Of a DNA stretch of 64,000 nucleotides, positions 19,711-27,201 are shown in pieces. A model generated the notes under the pieces. That model had not been told where the DNA came from. It worked only from the letters and a program-made list of their open reading frames with translations, and did no database searches. Every line of letters begins with the position of its first letter. Position 1 is the first letter of the stretch. The stretch covers positions 62,001-126,000 of the forward strand of contig JAKBCE010000007.1 of assembly GCA_021808195.1 (NCBI GenBank). Direction: 5' to 3'. This DNA is from Pseudomonadota bacterium. Its GTDB lineage: Bacteria > Pseudomonadota > Gammaproteobacteria > Steroidobacterales > Steroidobacteraceae. The position numbers and the translations under genes are program-made.

Positions 19711-20409
19711 TCAGGAGCCGGCTTCGTCGGGGCGGGGCTCGCGCTGCAGCAGGTGCTGGGCCAGGAATTCCAGGGTCCGTCGGCGCGCCAGGGCGGCTGC
19801 GTCCGCGTCGTACGCGGCGCGCAGATCGCAGTTGAAGCCGTGGCCGGCCCCGGCGTAGAGATGGAAGATCCCGGCCGGGTCCATGGCCCGCATCCGGGCC
19901 ACCTCGGCCGGCGGAATGCCATGATCCTCGCTGCCGAAGTGATACAGCACCGGGCAGCGCGGCGGGTGGCCCGCATCCTGCGCCTTGCCGTAATAGACCA
20001 CCGCGCAGTCGACTGGCAGCAGGCAGGCCGCCCGGTACGACTGTGCGCCGCCCCAGCAGTACCCGACGGTCGCCACGCCTCCGGCGTGCTTGACGACGGC
20101 GATAGCCGCCGCCAGGTCCTTCAGTGTCTGCTCCGGATTGAGCTCCTGCATGTAGCCGCGGCCTTCATCGACTTCGGTGGGGCTGTAGCCGAGCTCGATG
20201 CCGCGGCGAATGCGGTCAAACATGCAGGGCGCAATGGCCGTATAGCCCTCGGCGGCGAATCCGTCGGTTACGGCGCGGATGTGCTGATTGACCCCGAAGA
20301 TCTCCTGAATCACCACCACGCTGCCCCGAGCCTTCTTACCCGGCGGCGCGGCCAGGTACGCTTGAAACTGGTGCCCGTCGCGGGCCATTAGGGTGGTGAA
20401 TTCGCCCAT
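19711..20409 (-). CDS. Dienelactone hydrolase family protein
   Basis: 232-residue alpha/beta-hydrolase. The nucleophile elbow is GYCWGG with Cys118, as in true dienelactone hydrolases. VVVIQEIFGVNQHIRAVTDG provides the substrate-carboxylate-binding part, and the Asp and His of the triad lie in FGSEDHGIPP and YAGAGHGFNCD. These enzymes open enol-lactones in chloroaromatic degradation, but many chromosomal copies act on unknown lactones or esters, and no catabolic cluster is nearby. ATG 20409 (MGEFTTLMARDG) fits the family start better than ATG 20451. Confidence 0.88.
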   Translation of the reverse strand: MGEFTTLMARDGHQFQAYLAAPPGKKARGSVVVIQEIFGVNQHIRAVTDGFAAEGYTAIAPCMFDRIRRGIELGYSPTEVDEGRGYMQELNPEQTLKDLAAAIAVVKHAGGVATVGYCWGGAQSYRAACLLPVDCAVVYYGKAQDAGHPPRCPVLYHFGSEDHGIPPAEVARMRAMDPAGIFHLYAGAGHGFNCDLRAAYDADAAALARRRTLEFLAQHLLQREPRPDEAGS

Positions 20410-20597
20410 AGTGGTGTCCAACCTTACAGTGATCCGGTCGTGTCGAAACATTCAGGATATCGCGCGCCGCCCAGGCGCGGAAGCGCTCGGCCGCATTTGC
20501 CCGAAGCGCTGACCCGCAGGCCGTTTGACGCGCTGCGTGCGCACCATGATAGCCTACTGCCGGGGATCGGGACGTGGCGCGTCCCGCGGGAGGGTTC

Positions 20598-21884
20598 ATG
20601 CTGGTCGGCACAGCCGTGCGGCGCGTTGCCATCGTGGGCGGCGTGCGCATTCCGTTCGCCCGGGCTCACACCGCGTACGCGTCGGTGGGCAACGCGGAGA
20701 TGCTCACGGCGGTACTGCGTGGACTGGTCAGTCGATTCGCCTTGCAGGGCGTGCGCCTCGGTGACGTGGCCGCCGGCGCGGTGATCAAACACTCCAAGGA
20801 CTTCAACCTGACGCGCGAAAGCCTGCTTTCTTGCGGGTTGGATCCCCAGACCCCTGGGTTCGACCTGCAGCGCGCCTGCGGCACGAGCCTCGAAGCGGCG
20901 ATTGCGATCGGCAACAAGATTGCGCTCGGGCAGATCGATGCCGGGATAGCCGCCGGCGTCGACACGATCAGCGACCCGCCCGTCGTCTATCCGCGCGCAT
21001 ACCAGCGGCTGCTGCTCTCGAGTCACCGCGGGCGGCATCTCGGCGCACGTCTCGCGCCCTGGTTGCGCCTGCGGCCGGGGCATTTCAAGCCGATCTTCCC
21101 GCAGGTTGCCGAGCCGCGCACCGGCCTGTCGATGGGCCAGAGCACCGAGCAGATGGTACAGCGCTGGCACATCGGGCGCGAGGCGCAGGACCGGCTGGCC
21201 TACGCAAGCCACATGAAGGCTGCCGCCGCCTGGCGGGAGGGCTTCTACGACGATCTGGTCGAGCCATTTCTCGGGCTGTCGAGCGACAACAACATCCGTG
21301 CCGACACTTCGCCGGAGAAGTTAGCGCAGCTGCGTGCGAGCTTCGATGCGCACACCGGCACGCTCACGGCCGGCAACAGTACTCCGCTCACCGACGGGGC
21401 GAGTGCCGTATTGCTCGCCTCGCAGCAGTGGGCCGAGCAGCGCGGCTTGCCGGTGCTCGCCCACCTCGCCTACGGCAAGGTCTGGGCGGTGGACTTCGCG
21501 AGCGGTCGGGAAGGGTTGCTGATGGCACCGGCATACGCCGTGCCGGCCATGCTGCGCGATGCGGGCCTCGGCCTGCAGCAGTTCGATTATTACGAGATCC
21601 ACGAGGCCTTTGCAGCCCAGGTGCTGTGCACGCTCGCGGCCTGGGAGTCGGCGGCGTTCTGCCGCGACTCGCTCGGCCTCGATGCGCCGCTCGGGGCCAT
21701 CGAGCGGTCGCGCCTGAACGTCAAGGGCGGCAGTCTCGCGATCGGCCATCCGTTTGCGGCCACCGGTACGCGCATCGTTGCGACGCTGGCCAAACTGCTC
21801 GCCGCGGATGAGGCCTCCACTCGAGGACTAATTTCGGTGTGCACGGCGGGAGGGATGGGCGTCACGGCGATTCTGGAGCGGTAG
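20598..21884 (+). CDS. Acetyl-CoA C-acyltransferase (thiolase, FadI-like)
   Basis: 428 residues. The thiolase fold has the acyl-carrying C94 in QRACGTSLEAA, the NEAFA-equivalent EIHEAFAAQVL, the active-site His in GGSLAIGHPFAATGTR, and the second Cys in VCTAGGMG. The sequence style (IKHSKDFNLTRESLLSCGL, GLSMGQSTEQM) is that of the trifunctional-complex partner FadI or AtoB-like thiolases acting on 3-ketoacyl-CoA in beta-oxidation. No fadJ partner is adjacent. Start ATG 20598 follows GGGAGGG; an in-frame GTG at 20574 is the alternative. Confidence 0.9.
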   Translation: MLVGTAVRRVAIVGGVRIPFARAHTAYASVGNAEMLTAVLRGLVSRFALQGVRLGDVAAGAVIKHSKDFNLTRESLLSCGLDPQTPGFDLQRACGTSLEAAIAIGNKIALGQIDAGIAAGVDTISDPPVVYPRAYQRLLLSSHRGRHLGARLAPWLRLRPGHFKPIFPQVAEPRTGLSMGQSTEQMVQRWHIGREAQDRLAYASHMKAAAAWREGFYDDLVEPFLGLSSDNNIRADTSPEKLAQLRASFDAHTGTLTAGNSTPLTDGASAVLLASQQWAEQRGLPVLAHLAYGKVWAVDFASGREGLLMAPAYAVPAMLRDAGLGLQQFDYYEIHEAFAAQVLCTLAAWESAAFCRDSLGLDAPLGAIERSRLNVKGGSLAIGHPFAATGTRIVATLAKLLAADEASTRGLISVCTAGGMGVTAILER

Positions 21885-22048
21885 TCGCACGGAGGCGTTG
21901 CGCACGGCGATACTGAGGAGGCGTGCGCATTCGACTGGAAAGGGTTGGTAGGCACGGCGCGTCCGTGCGGGACAAGCCGGCGGAGCCGGCCGGTAGGAAG
22001 GGGGATGAGCCTGGATCGACCTTAGAGCGAGCTGCCGGAGACACCGCA

Positions 22049-23848
22049 ATGAGCCCTGGCATCTTCGAACACAGCAAGACTCCGCGCGATGAGCTCGCCG
22101 AGCTGTTGGCGGAAATGCCGCTGTTCAGCGGATTGTCCCCGGCGGTGCTGGACGAGGTGGCCGCAGCTGCCGAATGGTTGTCGTTGCCCGGCGGTGCGGT
22201 GTTGTTTTCGGAAGGCGACTCCGCCGACGCGCTGTATGTCGTGCTGAGTGGCAGTCTGGCGGTGCTGGCCGCCGACGGGCGCGTCCAGAGACGGTTCCTG
22301 GCGAGGCTGACCGCCGGCGACACGGTCGGGGAGATGGGACTGATCTCCGGCCATCCGCGCACGGCCAACGTGGTCGCGCTGCGCAACACGGAGCTGGCGC
22401 GGATCTCCGGCCAGGCATTCAACGAGGTGTTGCGCCGCGATCCGCAGACGATGTGGCGGATGGCACAGCTGATGGTGAGCCGCCTGGAGCGGATGGACAG
22501 TCCACCGCGTGCACACGTGCGTGGCGCGTGCACGTTCACCGTGCTGCCGCAGAGCCTGGAGGTCGACTTTGCCGGTTTCTCGACCGCGCTGGTCAAAGCG
22601 CTCGGACAATTTGGTCGGACTGAGCTCGTCTGGAACGCGCGCGCCGGCAGCCATACCAGCCAATGGTTCAACAACATCGAGTCGGCAAACGACTTCGTCG
22701 TCTATGTGGCCGAGCCCACTCCGAACCGCTGGACGAAACTGTGTGAACGGCAGGCCGATGCGCTGCTGCTGTTGGCGCGAGCGGAGAGTCCGGCAGGTAG
22801 TTGGGCAGCTTTGCGCTGGCCACACGATCACAGTCTGACGCCCCAGCGTTGGGAGCTGATTCTGGCGCACGACAGCGCCATCGAGACCGGTGCCGCGGCT
22901 CGCTGGCTCGCCAACCTACCGGATATCCCGCACCACCACGTGCAATCGGCCGCCGATTTCGCCCGGTTGGCACGCATGCTCACCGGTCGGGCGGTTGGTC
23001 TGGTGCTCTCCGGGGGCGGCGCGCGCGGCTTTGCGCACATTGGTGCCGTCAAAGCGCTGCGCGAGGCGGGAATTCCCATCGATCTGCTGGGTGGCACCAG
23101 CATGGGGGGCATTCTCGGTGCAGGGGTGGCTGCACGCTGGGGCGTGCAGGAGCTCACCGATCGATTCCGGCACTATTTCGTCGAGTCCCGGCCGCTGCGC
23201 GATTACACGCTGCCGTTCGTATCCCTGGTTTCGGGACACAAAGTCAGTCGGATGCTCTTCGAGGCATTCGGCGAACTGGCGATCGAGGATCTGCCGCTCG
23301 CCTTTTTCTGCATATCCTCGAACCTGACGGCGGGACATGTGCACGTCCACCGGCGCGGGGAGCTCTGGCGGGCTTTGCGTGCATCAGTGGCCGTGCCGGG
23401 GGTGTTGCCGCCGGTCGTGCACGACGGGGACGTGCTGGTCGATGGCGGCGCGATGAACAATCTGCCGGTGGACATCATGCTTGAGCTCGGACGCGGGCCG
23501 GTCATCGGCTGCGATGCCGGCGCTGATCGGGCGTTCACCACCCAAGGCGATGACCTCGACGTGCCATTGCCTTGGCAGCTGATGCGCTGGATCAAGGCAC
23601 GCCGCCATCTGCCGAACATCTTCCAGATCCTCTGGCGGGCCGGGATGGTCAACAGCTCGGCACTGTCCGCCGCGCAGCGCGACCGGACTGATCTGGTCCT
23701 GCGGCCGCCGCTTGCGGAAATCGACATGCTCAACTGGAAGGCCTTCGAGCGGGCCATCCAGGCCGGCTACGAGTACACCGCGCGCTGCATCGACGGGCTG
23801 CCGGAGGACTCGCCGCTGTGGCGCAGCGCCGGCATGATCGACGGTTAG
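22049..23848 (+). CDS. Cyclic-nucleotide-binding patatin-like phospholipase (NTE family)
   Basis: 599 residues in three parts. An N-terminal cNMP-binding domain (about 25-145: GGAVLFSEGDSADALYVVLS, GDTVGEMGLISGHPRTA) is followed by a middle region with several Trp and a C-terminal patatin domain with oxyanion loop VLSGGGARGFAHIG, nucleophile S351 in GGTSMGG and D465 in VDGGAMNNLPVD. The architecture matches bacterial relatives of neuropathy target esterase: lipid acyl hydrolases whose activity may be tuned by a nucleotide or simply by the regulatory domain. No signal peptide, so cytoplasmic or membrane-associated. Start ATG 22049 has GGAG upstream; the longer frame to 21923 looks non-coding. 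Confidence 0.92.
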   Translation: MSPGIFEHSKTPRDELAELLAEMPLFSGLSPAVLDEVAAAAEWLSLPGGAVLFSEGDSADALYVVLSGSLAVLAADGRVQRRFLARLTAGDTVGEMGLISGHPRTANVVALRNTELARISGQAFNEVLRRDPQTMWRMAQLMVSRLERMDSPPRAHVRGACTFTVLPQSLEVDFAGFSTALVKALGQFGRTELVWNARAGSHTSQWFNNIESANDFVVYVAEPTPNRWTKLCERQADALLLLARAESPAGSWAALRWPHDHSLTPQRWELILAHDSAIETGAAARWLANLPDIPHHHVQSAADFARLARMLTGRAVGLVLSGGGARGFAHIGAVKALREAGIPIDLLGGTSMGGILGAGVAARWGVQELTDRFRHYFVESRPLRDYTLPFVSLVSGHKVSRMLFEAFGELAIEDLPLAFFCISSNLTAGHVHVHRRGELWRALRASVAVPGVLPPVVHDGDVLVDGGAMNNLPVDIMLELGRGPVIGCDAGADRAFTTQGDDLDVPLPWQLMRWIKARRHLPNIFQILWRAGMVNSSALSAAQRDRTDLVLRPPLAEIDMLNWKAFERAIQAGYEYTARCIDGLPEDSPLWRSAGMIDG

Positions 23849-23868
23849 GTTCGCGCGGGCACGCGCCG

Positions 23869-23897
23869 TTGCGCACGCCTGTCAGGAACTGTATATT
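23869..23897 (+). promoter_or_regulatory. Sigma-70-type promoter of the glutathione S-transferase gene
   Basis: TTGCGC at 23869-23874, a 17-bp spacer and TATATT at 23892-23897. Predicted transcription start is near 23904, leaving a leader of about 23 bases before ATG 23927. The AT-rich patch stands out in the GC-rich surroundings. By-eye consensus match. Confidence 0.5.
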
Positions 23898-23926
23898 TGT
23901 ACAATTCGCAGTCGCAGCGGTGCCCC

Positions 23927-24517
23927 ATGCTCACCCTGTTTCACCATCCCAAGACGCGCTCTACGCGCTTCATTTTCCTGCTCGAGGAACTGGGCGTTCC
24001 CTATGAGCTGCGCCCTGTCGAGATCCGCAAGCGCGATGGTTCCGGCGCGCGGGATCCGGCCAATCCGCATCCGCACGGCAAGGTCCCCGTGCTGAGCGAT
24101 GACGGCGTGGTGGTGTTCGAATCGCCCGCCATTGCGTTGTACCTGACCGACCGGTTCGCTGATCGGGGTCTCGGGCCTCTCGTGGGTGAGGCGCAGCGTG
24201 GCGCCTATCTGTCGTGGCTTGTCTATTACGGCAGCGTGTTCGAGCCGGCTTTCGTCTCGAAATTCCTCGGCGTCGAAGTGCCGCGCGGCACCGCTGGCTG
24301 GGTGGCGGTGGAGGAGGTCGTGCCGGTGATCCTGCGGACCCTCGCCGAGGGACCCTACCTGCTCGGGGAGCGCTTCAGCGCCCTGGATGTGCTCTACGGC
24401 ACCTCGCTTGCGATGTTCAGCGGCAGTCCGCTGCTCGAGCGGTCACCGCCGATTGACGCGTACGCGCAGCGTGTCGTGGCGCGCCCGGCCTACCAGCGTG
24501 CCATGGCGCGCGGGTAG
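23927..24517 (+). CDS. Glutathione S-transferase family protein (3' end altered by the transposon)
   Basis: 196 residues. The thioredoxin-like N-terminal domain (TLFHHPKTRSTRFIFLLEEL, then HPHGKVPVLSDDG and VFESPAIALYLTDRF with the glutathione-contacting ES pair) is followed by the all-helical C-terminal domain (YLLGERFSALDVLYG). Start ATG 23927; a TTG at 23897 coincides with the -10 box and is excluded. The TAG stop (24515-24517) lies inside the left inverted repeat of the transposon. Joining the two flanks at the 8-bp target duplication restores an original ending of Ala-Arg-Glu-Ala-Ser and a TGA now at 27484-27486. The insertion therefore replaced three C-terminal residues by one, and the enzyme should still fold. 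Confidence 0.88.
   Translation: MLTLFHHPKTRSTRFIFLLEELGVPYELRPVEIRKRDGSGARDPANPHPHGKVPVLSDDGVVVFESPAIALYLTDRFADRGLGPLVGEAQRGAYLSWLVYYGSVFEPAFVSKFLGVEVPRGTAGWVAVEEVVPVILRTLAEGPYLLGERFSALDVLYGTSLAMFSGSPLLERSPPIDAYAQRVVARPAYQRAMARG
24505..24512 (+). repeat. Target-site duplication, left copy
   Basis: GGCGCGCG immediately before the left inverted repeat; identical to 27468-27475 on the right side. An 8-bp duplication agrees with IS1-type (8-9 bp) transposition. Confidence 0.9.
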
Positions 24518-24530
24518 TGGGTCAGTTTGA
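24513..24530 (+). repeat. Left terminal inverted repeat
   Basis: GGTAGTGGGTCAGTTTGA; the exact reverse complement is at 27450-27467. Beyond 18 bp the two ends diverge. The stop codon of the interrupted glutathione S-transferase (TAG, 24515-24517) is supplied by this repeat. Confidence 0.92.
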
Positions 24531-24579
24531 GGAAAGAAGGCTAGACGGTTCGGTTGTTTTTCGGGAGCCGAAAAACCAA

Positions 24580-24599
24580 GGGCCGCCCGAAGGCGGCCC
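24580..24599 (-). terminator. Rho-independent terminator of the transposase-toxin transcript
   Basis: Read on the minus strand: an 8-bp stem GGGCCGCC / GGCGGCCC closed by a stable TTCG tetraloop and followed by TTGGTTTTT. It lies about 140 bases after the toxin stop and fits the end of the transposase-toxin mRNA. A second, T-rich inverted repeat (TTTTTCGG around GAG, 24558-24576) follows directly. The remaining left-end DNA (24600-24738) has no reading frame I would support; it contains a small CCTCC/GGAGG hairpin near 24640. Confidence 0.75.
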
Positions 24600-24738
24600 C
24601 CAATACCCTCGAAAGCTTGGTATCGCCTGCCGAGGGCACCTCCACGAGGGAGGATTTCACGGGCATATCTCAGCCCTAGACGGACCGGATCATATCCTCT
24701 GCATTAGATCCGAGCAATACGCAGCTAAACGTACTGAA

Positions 24739-25233
24739 CTATTCCGAAGATGATTCCTGCGGCGGCTGCGCTTCCGGTGATGCTGCCGCCACTTCCGGCT
24801 GAATGTGTAATGTGGGGGCGATCCCCATGGCCCACAAGATGCATTTTTCAATAGCCAGCAAGTCGGCCGCTATTATCTTAACTTTCCGGTACTTACGATT
24901 GCCGTACGGGTCGCGGGTGTAGGGATCGACACACCTCTCTAGGCTAATCGTGGCGATGTAATCGCACTTGGCCCAGCGAGGCGTTCCCTGCCCTCCCCAA
25001 TTGAGCGGCCATTCTCGAAAAGAGCGGTGATCCATCAAATGGTGCTGCCGTCCCGGCATGTGCGGAGCTGTCGTACTTAACGGCACGACTGTGATGAGGC
25101 GCCCGCGTTCCATCGCGTTATTTTGAACCACGACACAGGGCCTCATGGTGCCATCCATCTCTGGGGGGTCTTGCTTGCCCCCTAATTCAAAATCGACAAC
25201 GACTACCCGGCCACGACTCGGGACAAATTTCAT
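24739..25233 (-). CDS. PemK/MazF-family toxin-like protein (transposon cargo)
   Basis: 164 residues. The pattern matches the PemK/MazF endoribonuclease fold: SRGRVVVVDF at the start, MRPCVVVQNN with the conserved Arg-Pro, LITVVPLSTTAP with the conserved Ser/Thr, then WAKCDYIATISLERC and a C-terminal helix. MazF toxins cut RNA at short sequences. The last 25 residues are a Pro/Glu/Ser tail. Start ATG 25233 has AAGGA six bases upstream and lies 9 bases after the transposase stop, so it is expressed from the transposase promoter. No antitoxin-like gene is adjacent; the nearest other cargo genes lie upstream of the transposase. It could have become a regulatory or non-toxic RNA-binding protein, but the fold assignment looks sound. 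Confidence 0.72.
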   Translation of the reverse strand: MKFVPSRGRVVVVDFELGGKQDPPEMDGTMRPCVVVQNNAMERGRLITVVPLSTTAPHMPGRQHHLMDHRSFREWPLNWGGQGTPRWAKCDYIATISLERCVDPYTRDPYGNRKYRKVKIIAADLLAIEKCILWAMGIAPTLHIQPEVAAASPEAQPPQESSSE

Positions 25234-25242
25234 GTGCGTCCT

Positions 25243-26079
25243 TTATTCCGCATCCTGAAGGGCGGCGATTTCTTCTAGGGTCCACACGTGCTCGGAAACA
25301 CCTGCAGCCATTGCCGGGGTAATCCGAAGCGACTGATGAATCCGGGCGAAATTGTAGTACATGAAGTGCAGGGCGACGGCATGGCCAAGGTTTTCTAGCT
25401 TTTTCGAGAATCCATTGGTCAGGCGGGTAAACCGCCGCATGGACATGCGCATCGTCAGGTTCTGGCGCTCCACGTAGGACGTGCTCACGGCCGCCATGTC
25501 CGGGTTCCCCGTGATCGTGGTCGGCTTGGCCCCCTTGCAAATACTCGGGCTGTACTTGCGCTCAGGCCCTTTATTCGGCGCATCGCCGTACAGCTTCACC
25601 AGCATGGCGTAGTCGATATTGGCCTCGAAAGCGCCTTCTACGGCTTCTAGGTAAGCCTTGTGGCCATCCGTCGTGAGCTGGACCCGATTGCTCAGGCGAG
25701 AGGCCAAATCCTGCATGAAATCGTAGGCAATGCCACCGTCCCGAGGGCCGATCATCCAGCACGGCACCAGCTTGGTATCTGCGCATAGCGCGGTCCACGT
25801 CCAGGCATCGCCAGCGCCTTCAGGAGCGGCTTTTGCCGTCTGGACGTTCTTGGCCTTGGCATAGACGAACGACCAAATCTCGTCGCACTGGAGGCGCTTG
25901 CAAGGCAGATTCCGAAGCGCCTTGTCCTGGTACTCGGCGCAAGCAGCGCCCACGTCCGCCAGGAGCTTCACGACCGTATTTTTCGCGGCACCAGTCATGC
26001 GCACCGTCGCCCGGATCGAATTGCCCTCGACTAAGCAAGCCAGGATGCGGGCGCGGGCTTTTAGGTCGAGCTTGTTCAT
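25243..26079 (-). CDS. IS1-type DDE transposase
   Basis: 278 residues. An N-terminal helix-turn-helix (ILACLVEGNSIRATVRMTG, AAKNTVVKLLADVG) is followed by a DDE catalytic core with D66 in LQCDEIWSFVYAK, D138 in LTTDGHKAYLEAVEGAF and E204 in SYVERQNLTMRM, and then FTRLTNGFSKKLENLGHAV and YYNFARIHQSLR. This is the single-frame kind of IS1-family transposase; no frameshifted InsA/InsB arrangement is needed. The frame also contains an ATG at 26091, but that codon is part of the -10 box, so I use ATG 26079 (MNKLDLKARA), the usual family start; the message is then leaderless or nearly so. No disruption is seen. Confidence 0.9.
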   Translation of the reverse strand: MNKLDLKARARILACLVEGNSIRATVRMTGAAKNTVVKLLADVGAACAEYQDKALRNLPCKRLQCDEIWSFVYAKAKNVQTAKAAPEGAGDAWTWTALCADTKLVPCWMIGPRDGGIAYDFMQDLASRLSNRVQLTTDGHKAYLEAVEGAFEANIDYAMLVKLYGDAPNKGPERKYSPSICKGAKPTTITGNPDMAAVSTSYVERQNLTMRMSMRRFTRLTNGFSKKLENLGHAVALHFMYYNFARIHQSLRITPAMAAGVSEHVWTLEEIAALQDAE

Positions 26080-26086
26080 GGGACAA

Positions 26087-26115
26087 AGCATATCCGTTTA
26101 TGCATGAGCGGTCAA
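26087..26115 (-). promoter_or_regulatory. Transposase promoter (probably leaderless)
   Basis: On the minus strand TTGACC (26110-26115), a 17-bp spacer, then TATGCT (26087-26092): an excellent sigma-70 match. The -10 box ends 7 bases before ATG 26079, which places the transcription start at or within one or two bases of the start codon. Confidence 0.65.
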
Positions 26116-26122
26116 GCATATT

Positions 26123-26136
26123 GGTCAGTTTAATTT
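26123..26136 (+). repeat. Internal copy of the transposon-end sequence
   Basis: GGTCAGTTTAATTT resembles the inner part of the right end read inward (GGTCAGTTTGAATTT), differing by one missing base. It lies directly upstream of the transposase -35 box, in left-end orientation. It could be a transposase binding site for autoregulation or the relic of an older left end. Confidence 0.5.
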
Positions 26137-26199
26137 TATGGGGCGCACCCCTCTTTTCAGGCTCACCGATCCGAACTAAGATGGCTAAGTCGAAAAGGG

Positions 26200-26272
26200 C
26201 GCCCCCGGACAGAGTTGCACTGCCGACCAACCGGGTAGCAGACGGTTGCTCTATCTGCTGAGCTACGGGGGC
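26200..26272 (-). tRNA. tRNA-like gene, anticodon GCT on an Arg(TCT)-like body (transposon cargo)
   Basis: A full cloverleaf can be drawn on the minus strand: acceptor GCCCCCG/CGGGGGC, D stem GCTC/GAGC, anticodon stem ACCGT/CCGGT (the last pair T-C is a mismatch), loop CTGCTAC giving anticodon GCT, short variable loop TGGTC, T stem GGCAG/CTGTC, discriminator G. Anticodon GCT would read Ser codons AGC/AGU, yet Ser tRNAs need a long variable arm, which is absent. The body and the bases C35, U36 and G73 look like tRNA-Arg(TCT). Oddities: only one G in the D loop (AGCAGATA), T loop TGCAACT instead of TTC, and CCC then TTTT where CCA should follow. It may be a decayed tRNA, a decoy, or a mis-decoding tRNA; amino-acid identity is not assigned. 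Confidence 0.6.
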
Positions 26273-26297
26273 ACCAAGGTGACTACCAAGTCCCGGT

Positions 26298-26345
26298 GGG
26301 GGAGACGAGAGAAGCTTTCCACGGCGTACCCTCTCGTCTTCCCCC
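26298..26345 (-). other. Strong hairpin between cargo gene and tRNA-like gene
   Basis: GGGGGAGACGAGAG (26298-26311) pairs with CTCTCGTC then TTCCCCC (26331-26345): 14 bp with a single bulged T and a 19-base loop. No T run follows on either strand, so it is more likely an RNA-processing or stability hairpin in the minus-strand transcript than a simple terminator. The rest of 26273-26415 is AT-rich and has no gene. Confidence 0.5.
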
Positions 26346-26415
26346 TTAACGGCGGCCGAGCCCGCCTATCTAGTTAATCTCATTTATATTTCGCTCCTTT
26401 TGGTATTGCGTGTCT

Positions 26416-26877
26416 TCAACGCATCAGCGGATCAACTGATGGGTCGGACGAAGGTCGCGAAAGCAGATCGGGCGCAAGACCCCATCCCCCATCTCGACGA
26501 TTAGACTCAAAGCCTTCGGCGCGGCTCAGGTATGAAGCCAGATTGGTCGCGGGATCATTTCCATCGACTTCTACGCCACGTTCTTTTAGCTCGCCTAGGA
26601 GTTCTTTAGATGTCCGGCGACGCCCGTCTGAAAGAATCTCGGCGGAAGTCGAGAGAATCCTGTCCTTCTTGGTACGACGCGAGGATGAAGGCGGAATTAT
26701 TGGGAGAGTCGGCCCATATGCCGGTCCGACAGGACTGGATGCTGAACCAGCTTCAAAGAGTTCGCGCCCAAGTGCTTCAAATTGCTCAATCTTTGATAGC
26801 TCCGCTTGCGCGTCTTTGATCCGCTGGATCAATTCGCGGCGCTTCTCGTCAATTCTTTGTTTGAGAATTTGATCCAC
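26416..26877 (-). CDS. Coiled-coil / winged-helix cargo protein (HARE-HTH-like)
   Basis: 153 residues, start GTG 26877. Residues 1-42 form a charged helix or coiled coil (KRRELIQRIKDAQAELSKIE). A flexible Ser/Pro-rich linker follows, and then a C-terminal domain of about 65 residues (RRTSKELLGELKERGVEVDG, NLASYLSRAEGFES, then GGWGL) with the shape of the HARE-HTH/winged-helix fold seen in RNA polymerase delta and restriction-associated proteins. No named family is certain. A DNA-binding or antitoxin-like regulatory role within the transposon is a guess from the fold. Confidence 0.6.
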   Translation of the reverse strand: MDQILKQRIDEKRRELIQRIKDAQAELSKIEQFEALGRELFEAGSASSPVGPAYGPTLPIIPPSSSRRTKKDRILSTSAEILSDGRRRTSKELLGELKERGVEVDGNDPATNLASYLSRAEGFESNRRDGGWGLAPDLLSRPSSDPSVDPLMR

Positions 26878-26958
26878 AGTACTGCCCCAGAGAAGGCTGA
26901 GGCAAAATCATATCCGTTCCTTGCTATGTTAGCAAGGAGGGTGGGCTCTATGAAAAGA

Positions 26959-27195
26959 TCATTTGCCCCAACGAGTTTTGGCCGCTTTCCGGGCGATTTC
27001 TACTCTTTTCTCCGGAGAGAGCTTTCGGGCGCGGGCTTTGCCCCCCTTCAGACCGCCCTTGCGGCCTAGGGACACGGCGGCGGCATCTTTGCCGTCTTCT
27101 GTTTTTGGTAATTCGGCTTGCCCCGTGGCCACATCTGCGATGAGCTTGGCCAGGGCGTTCACGTCTCGGGGGAGTTTTGGTTTCGTCATCTGCAT
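26959..27195 (-). CDS. Small basic KGG-motif cargo protein
   Basis: 78 residues. A hydrophilic N-terminus (LPRDVNALAKLIADVATGQ) is followed by a strongly basic half with SLGRKGGLKGGKARARKLSP and EKRVEIARKAAKTRWGK. The same layout occurs in many small proteins of mobile elements and in stress-induced KGG-repeat proteins; it looks nucleic-acid-binding. ATG 27195 follows GAGG by four bases, ATG 27189 by ten; either may be used. With its high positive charge it could be a nucleoid- or RNA-binding accessory of the element. Confidence 0.65.
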   Translation of the reverse strand: MQMTKPKLPRDVNALAKLIADVATGQAELPKTEDGKDAAAVSLGRKGGLKGGKARARKLSPEKRVEIARKAAKTRWGK

Positions 27196-27201
27196 CTGAC
27201 C

